Shown here: positions 60,356-64,000 of the stretch, one piece after another | Layout: each line of letters opens with the position of its first letter | Position numbering within the stretch: the first letter of the stretch is position 1 | Made by a program: the position numbers and the translations under genes | Notes under the pieces: model-generated | Seen by the model: the letters and a program-made list of their open reading frames with translations, nothing else | Database searches by the model: none | Told to the model about the DNA's origin: nothing | NCBI GenBank assembly: GCA_032871835.1 | Contig: CM065295.1 | Location: forward strand, 64,787,687-64,851,686 | Source: Dipteronia dyeriana | Lineage: Eukaryota; Streptophyta; Magnoliopsida; Sapindales; Sapindaceae | DNA length: 64,000 nucleotides | Direction of reading: 5' to 3'

Positions 60356-60413
60356 TAGAATTTTTTAGATTTTTTTTACAGTTTACTGATGTATTGTTTC
60401 TGTGATATTGCAG

Positions 60414-63400
60414 ATGAAGAGCAGTTTGAAGGAATTGTTTAAAACTCCAGAGTGAGATTGGTTTAAGGGAAAATTGACCCGACACGATCATTTTGAAGCC
60501 CTAGCCCGTATAGACGATGCACTTGATCGGGTCCCTGAAGAGTTTACGATTGAGGATCAACGTCATTTCATGGCCTTCTGTTTTGGGCATTTCATGTCGA
60601 TGCACCGGGAGCTGAATTTTTCGGGTGGTGTTATTCATCAGCTGTTGTTGCGGGAGTTGGACCATGACGGGCCGACAGATGAGATGCGGTTCTTGTTAGG
60701 GAACCATGTGGTCAAGTTTTCGAAGGTGGAATTTAGCCTCATCATCATATTACGGTTTGGAGTCGTACCGGACACGAGTATGTATGTTGCAGTTGAGAAT
60801 GGCATACATCAACAGTACTTTCTTGCACATGATGAGGTATCGTTGGATGACTTGAGGGTTGTTCTTACCCGCGGAGAGTTTGAACAAGCTTACGATGCTG
60901 TGAAGTTGTGCCTTATTTACATGTTGAACTGGATATTGATGGGGGTGGACGAGAGATTAAAGATTCCAGTTTGGCAGTTTCGCTTGGTAGAGGACCTCAA
61001 TGCCTTCGATGCGTTCCTGTGGGGTGCCCACGTCTATAGGCATTCTATATTTTCATTCAAGCATGCGTTGCCGCGATGTAGTGAGGAAAGACGCCAGCAG
61101 TCACCGGGCGATGTTGGACATTCCGTGGAGAGGTACAACATCTACGGTTTATCACACACCCTTTTGGTAATAAATTTGATTTCCAACATGTACATTACAT
61201 TTCTAATCTAATTTTTTTATTGTTATAACTGTACTTATCTTTGATGCAGATATTTGCTTTCGAGGTGATCCCCCCAACTGGGCGTCGTTTTCGGGACTCG
61301 AAGGGTTACAGACGTTTGTCCTCGTTTGTTGAAATGGGAGTTGACGAAACAACCCAGAGGGAAGAAGCTTGACAAGATTTTTAGTGCTAGGGTAATTAAT
61401 TTATTTGTTAATCGTATGTTATATTACTTACTATAAGTAACAATGACATTCATCTAACTACGCTTTTAGATGTCTGCGAGGACGGAAATCGTGCCCACAG
61501 CAGCTGAGGTGGTGGCACCATACTTCGCAGGCCTAAGCAAGGGAGGGAGTCTGTATGTACAGGACTACAGGATTCAACTTTCTGTCCTTGGTCCGACTAC
61601 AAGTGCAGTTTGTCCTGATGAGGAGGGTGGGGGAACGACTACAAGTGCAAGTCCAGATTTTAGTGGCATGGACACTGGCGTATCTTCGCCGTCTCCTCGG
61701 CGAGTGAGGCTTAGAAAGGTTCGGTTTACCACGCTAGGAAATGGTACCGATACAGGGGATTCCCGTGCAGGCGTTGCACTTGATGGGGAGGTAAGTTGAG
61801 ATGGTATTTTTTTTTACCGGATGACGCATGATTGTTTTAGTATTAACAATGTTGCATGATTTCAGGCCTGTTTAGAACAGAAGTTGAACGAGTTGCATGA
61901 AGCCCTCCGAAAGAGTGAGGATGATCGACAACAACAGCACCGAGAGTTGCTGGAGTTGATCCAGAAGTGCGAGGAGGATCGACAACAGCAACATATGGAG
62001 TTGCTTGCATTGATCGGGGGCTTTCAGGGCTTCAGGCCGCATATGTATGACCATACACAGGATCCACATATAAGAGGGGAAGATCTGGAGAGTGAGGCTC
62101 AGTCTCCCTATCCCCCTCCCCCCTCCCCCTCCCCCTCCCCCTCCGAGGGAGCAGCAGGCCCCCCTCCAATCATAGCGATTCGCAGGCACCCCCTCCACCT
62201 CGGAGCGAGCAGCAGGCTCCACCTTCACTGATGACTGAGCAGCAACCTACCCCTCCCCATCCACCAACAATTGAGCAGCAGGTTTCCCTTCCCCCTCCAC
62301 AGATAAACGAGCACCAGGCTCCCCCTTCCCCTCCACCTTCGAGTGAGGAGCCGGCCCCCATCCCCCTCAGAGCGAGAAGAAGACACCTTCCCTCTAGCAG
62401 CGGGCTCCCCTTCCACCACCTCCCTTCCAGCAGTAGGCTCCCCCTTCTCTGTCCTCATCTCAGCATACCCTGGCGGGGGGAGTTCGACAGCAGAGGCGTG
62501 TACTGAAGCGCGGTTGGCAGTTGCTTAGCCCGTACACTGATCCGTGCCGACCTAAGAGGGCGAGGGTAATACTAGAGGGACCTGAGCACGTATTTAATCC
62601 CGATGAACTAGTGGACGGTGACCGGTGACCGGTTGAAGGCTTACCGAGCCTTCAAGAAGAACTTAAACGGGGAACTGTAAGTAAATTTCTTTGTTATTTA
62701 GGTGGCAATTTTTCTTGTAATGCATTATATAAATGTGTAGCTGATGGAACATTAATGTAGACGTGATGTTGATTTGCTCGCGCCGGTTGATGCTGCATGG
62801 TTCCATCGGTTGCAGACCAACTTCATGAATGTTGATGATGAGGTACGTGGGAACGTACCGTAAATTATGTTTATAGTATTTGGAATAGATGTGTAAGCCT
62901 CCTCACATATATTTACGTGTTTATATTCCCAGCATATGGACGCGTACCTCCATAATCTTCGGAAGCGTCAACGAGCTTTCCCGAATGTGTACAGTCAGAT
63001 GGTCAACATATTGGACTCACAATTTTCTGTAAGTATTGAAATTAGTAATGATTACGCATGCTTGTACATTTGTATGGAAAACAGTAATAACTTTGAGTTT
63101 TTATTTCTACAGTCCTATCTGGAGCACCAGTACATGAAAATGATACCTCGTGATTCTCGCGGGTAGATCACCCCAAGGCGTTGGAATCTTTTGAGGTCGT
63201 GGTAGAAGGATGACGACCTTACGACGGTGCTTGGGGGTGTCCCAAATGGATGTCGTCTGTGGCATGAGGTTGACATGGTAAGTGTTAATTGACATGGTTT
63301 GCAACTGTATATATAGTTGTCTTTGTACATCCTAACACATGCTGTTTACGTTTACAGGTCCTGATACCGTGCAACATTGGGTGACAACATTGGCTACTGG

Positions 63401-63863
63401 TGACTATGGACCTCACGAGCGGGAAGATGTTCATAGTTGACCCCTGGAGACAGGAGGTCCCAGCTCATATCCGGAAGCAGCAGGTAGCCCCGTTGCGCTA
63501 CTTTGTGCCCTCGATATTGAATCAGACTGGGTTTCATACTGTACAACCGGATGGACTTAAGAAATTTGAGAAGACAAGTAAGCCGTTTGAAGTCAGCCCG
63601 GTGTCGAAAAAACATGTCCCCCAGTAGAAGAAATCGTAAGACGTTTCGTAATAGTCACTTTAAGATTATATTATTATAAACCTGATGTTTTATTAACTCT
63701 TTTTAATGTGTCCAACTACATGGGTAACTGTGGTCCCCACACATTGAGATTGATCGAGTACTTACTGGCGGACAGAAAGGATTTCGATTGGTCGGAAGAC
63801 TATATGGGGATCATTCGGGAGAAGACGACCATTGAAATATTTGTAAACTCCCGGCCCGTTTAG
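60414..63863 (+). pseudogene. Ulp1/C48-type cysteine protease gene of a MULE, broken
   Basis: Multi-exon gene resembling the Ulp1-like proteins carried by plant MULEs. The N-terminal region (60,414-61,165) resembles the DUF1985-type domain. Next come a PRLLKWELTKQPRGKKLDKI segment, MSARTEIVPTAAEV (61,470), two tandem DDRQQQHRELLELI-type repeats (61,915-62,010), a Pro-rich spacer and the protease. The catalytic triad is readable: His at 63388-63390 (QHWL), Asp at 63439-63441 (VDPW), Cys at 63729-63731 (GNCGPHTLRLIEYLL). Breaks: in-frame stops at 60453, 63164, 63203, 63382 and 63625, a frameshift near 61,300, and a 7-bp duplication (GGTGACC) at 62,617-62,630. Real members would deconjugate SUMO-like proteins; this copy cannot make a full protein. 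Confidence 0.75.
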
Positions 63864-63880
63864 ATTTATGTATTTATTCA

Positions 63881-64000
63881 TTTGTATACGTACCAATTAT
63901 TTTGTATATGTACCAATTATTTTGTATATTTACAAATTTTTTTGTATATGTACCAATTGTTTTGTATATTGACCAATTCTTTTGTATATATCCCAATTAT
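63881..64000 (+). repeat. 20-bp tandem array just after the Ulp1 stop, running off the window
   Basis: Six consecutive 20-bp units of TTTGTATATGTACCAATTAT type start at 63881, 63901, 63921, 63941, 63961 and 63981, each with 1-6 changes. The array begins 18 bp after the TAG at 63861-63863 and continues past the window end. Confidence 0.9.

Larger units (their letters stand above)
59101..64000 (+). mobile_element. MULE-type element carrying a Ulp1 protease pseudogene (left part; runs off window)
   Basis: The outer end GGGTTCGAAAAATAAATGAC matches the termini at 24,375, 8,904 (inverted) and 624 (inverted). Then come a leader exon ending CAGAG|GTAAGTTT at 59,379, a first intron (59,379-60,413) filled by a GATCGAGA array, the Ulp1-like gene (60,414-63,863) and a second 20-bp array from 63,881. 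Ulp1-bearing MULEs (Kaonashi-like) are known in plants; assignment to the Mutator superfamily is inferred from content and terminus style, since no MuDR transposase and no 9-bp duplication are visible in the window. Confidence 0.65.

Noticed and set aside
60048..60405. Open frames KGSRTFAKDREPLQ-like, 70-106 aa, suggesting a repeat protein
   Set aside because: They are translations of the GATCGAGA minisatellite inside an intron; a period of 20-21 bp does not preserve frame and the array is degenerate.

Overview
This is nuclear DNA from a flowering plant, most likely a eudicot. It is AT-rich, has short GT-AG introns and long repeat-filled gaps, and carries five intact genes of familiar land-plant families. 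The species cannot be told from the sequence. I saw no tRNA or rRNA gene and no CRISPR array. Exon joins were made by hand from splice signals, phase and family resemblance.

Layout. 1-13.5 kb is transposon debris: two inverted ends of one Mutator-like (MULE) family, a 23-bp minisatellite split by a MITE, a G-rich hAT element caught in a tandem duplication, and MITEs with clean target duplications. 14.4-32.3 kb is a gene island: an O-fucosyltransferase-family gene (+), a BIM-type bHLH gene (-) and a second, distant O-fucosyltransferase-family gene (-), with a small repeat cluster at 23-25.4 kb. 33-46.4 kb is again mobile: a foldback MITE, a broken hAT transposase gene with a foreign insert, and a decayed endogenous caulimovirid copy (-) whose RNase H region was later hit by a G-rich hAT element. 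48-57.4 kb holds a one-exon type II PI4-kinase gamma gene (+) converging on a CRLK-like receptor kinase gene (-). From 57.7 kb to the end lie a large foldback element and the start of a MULE carrying a Ulp1-type protease pseudogene.

The five host genes show no operon-like link. Their likely roles are Golgi/secretory glycosylation (two), brassinosteroid-type transcription (one), phosphoinositide/ubiquitin-linked signalling (one) and membrane calcium/stress signalling (one).

The most unusual structure is the MULE family. Its members have a terminus opening with GGGTTC plus an AT-rich tract, a short leader exon, and then a first intron filled with a degenerate array of about 20-21 bp period. 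Four termini of this family are visible (1-624, 7,480-8,904, 24,375-25,345 and 59,101-60,413). The monomers differ between copies but the period is kept. In the Ulp1-bearing copy a second array, of exactly 20 bp, begins just after the protease stop codon, so the protease gene is bracketed by two unrelated arrays of the same period.
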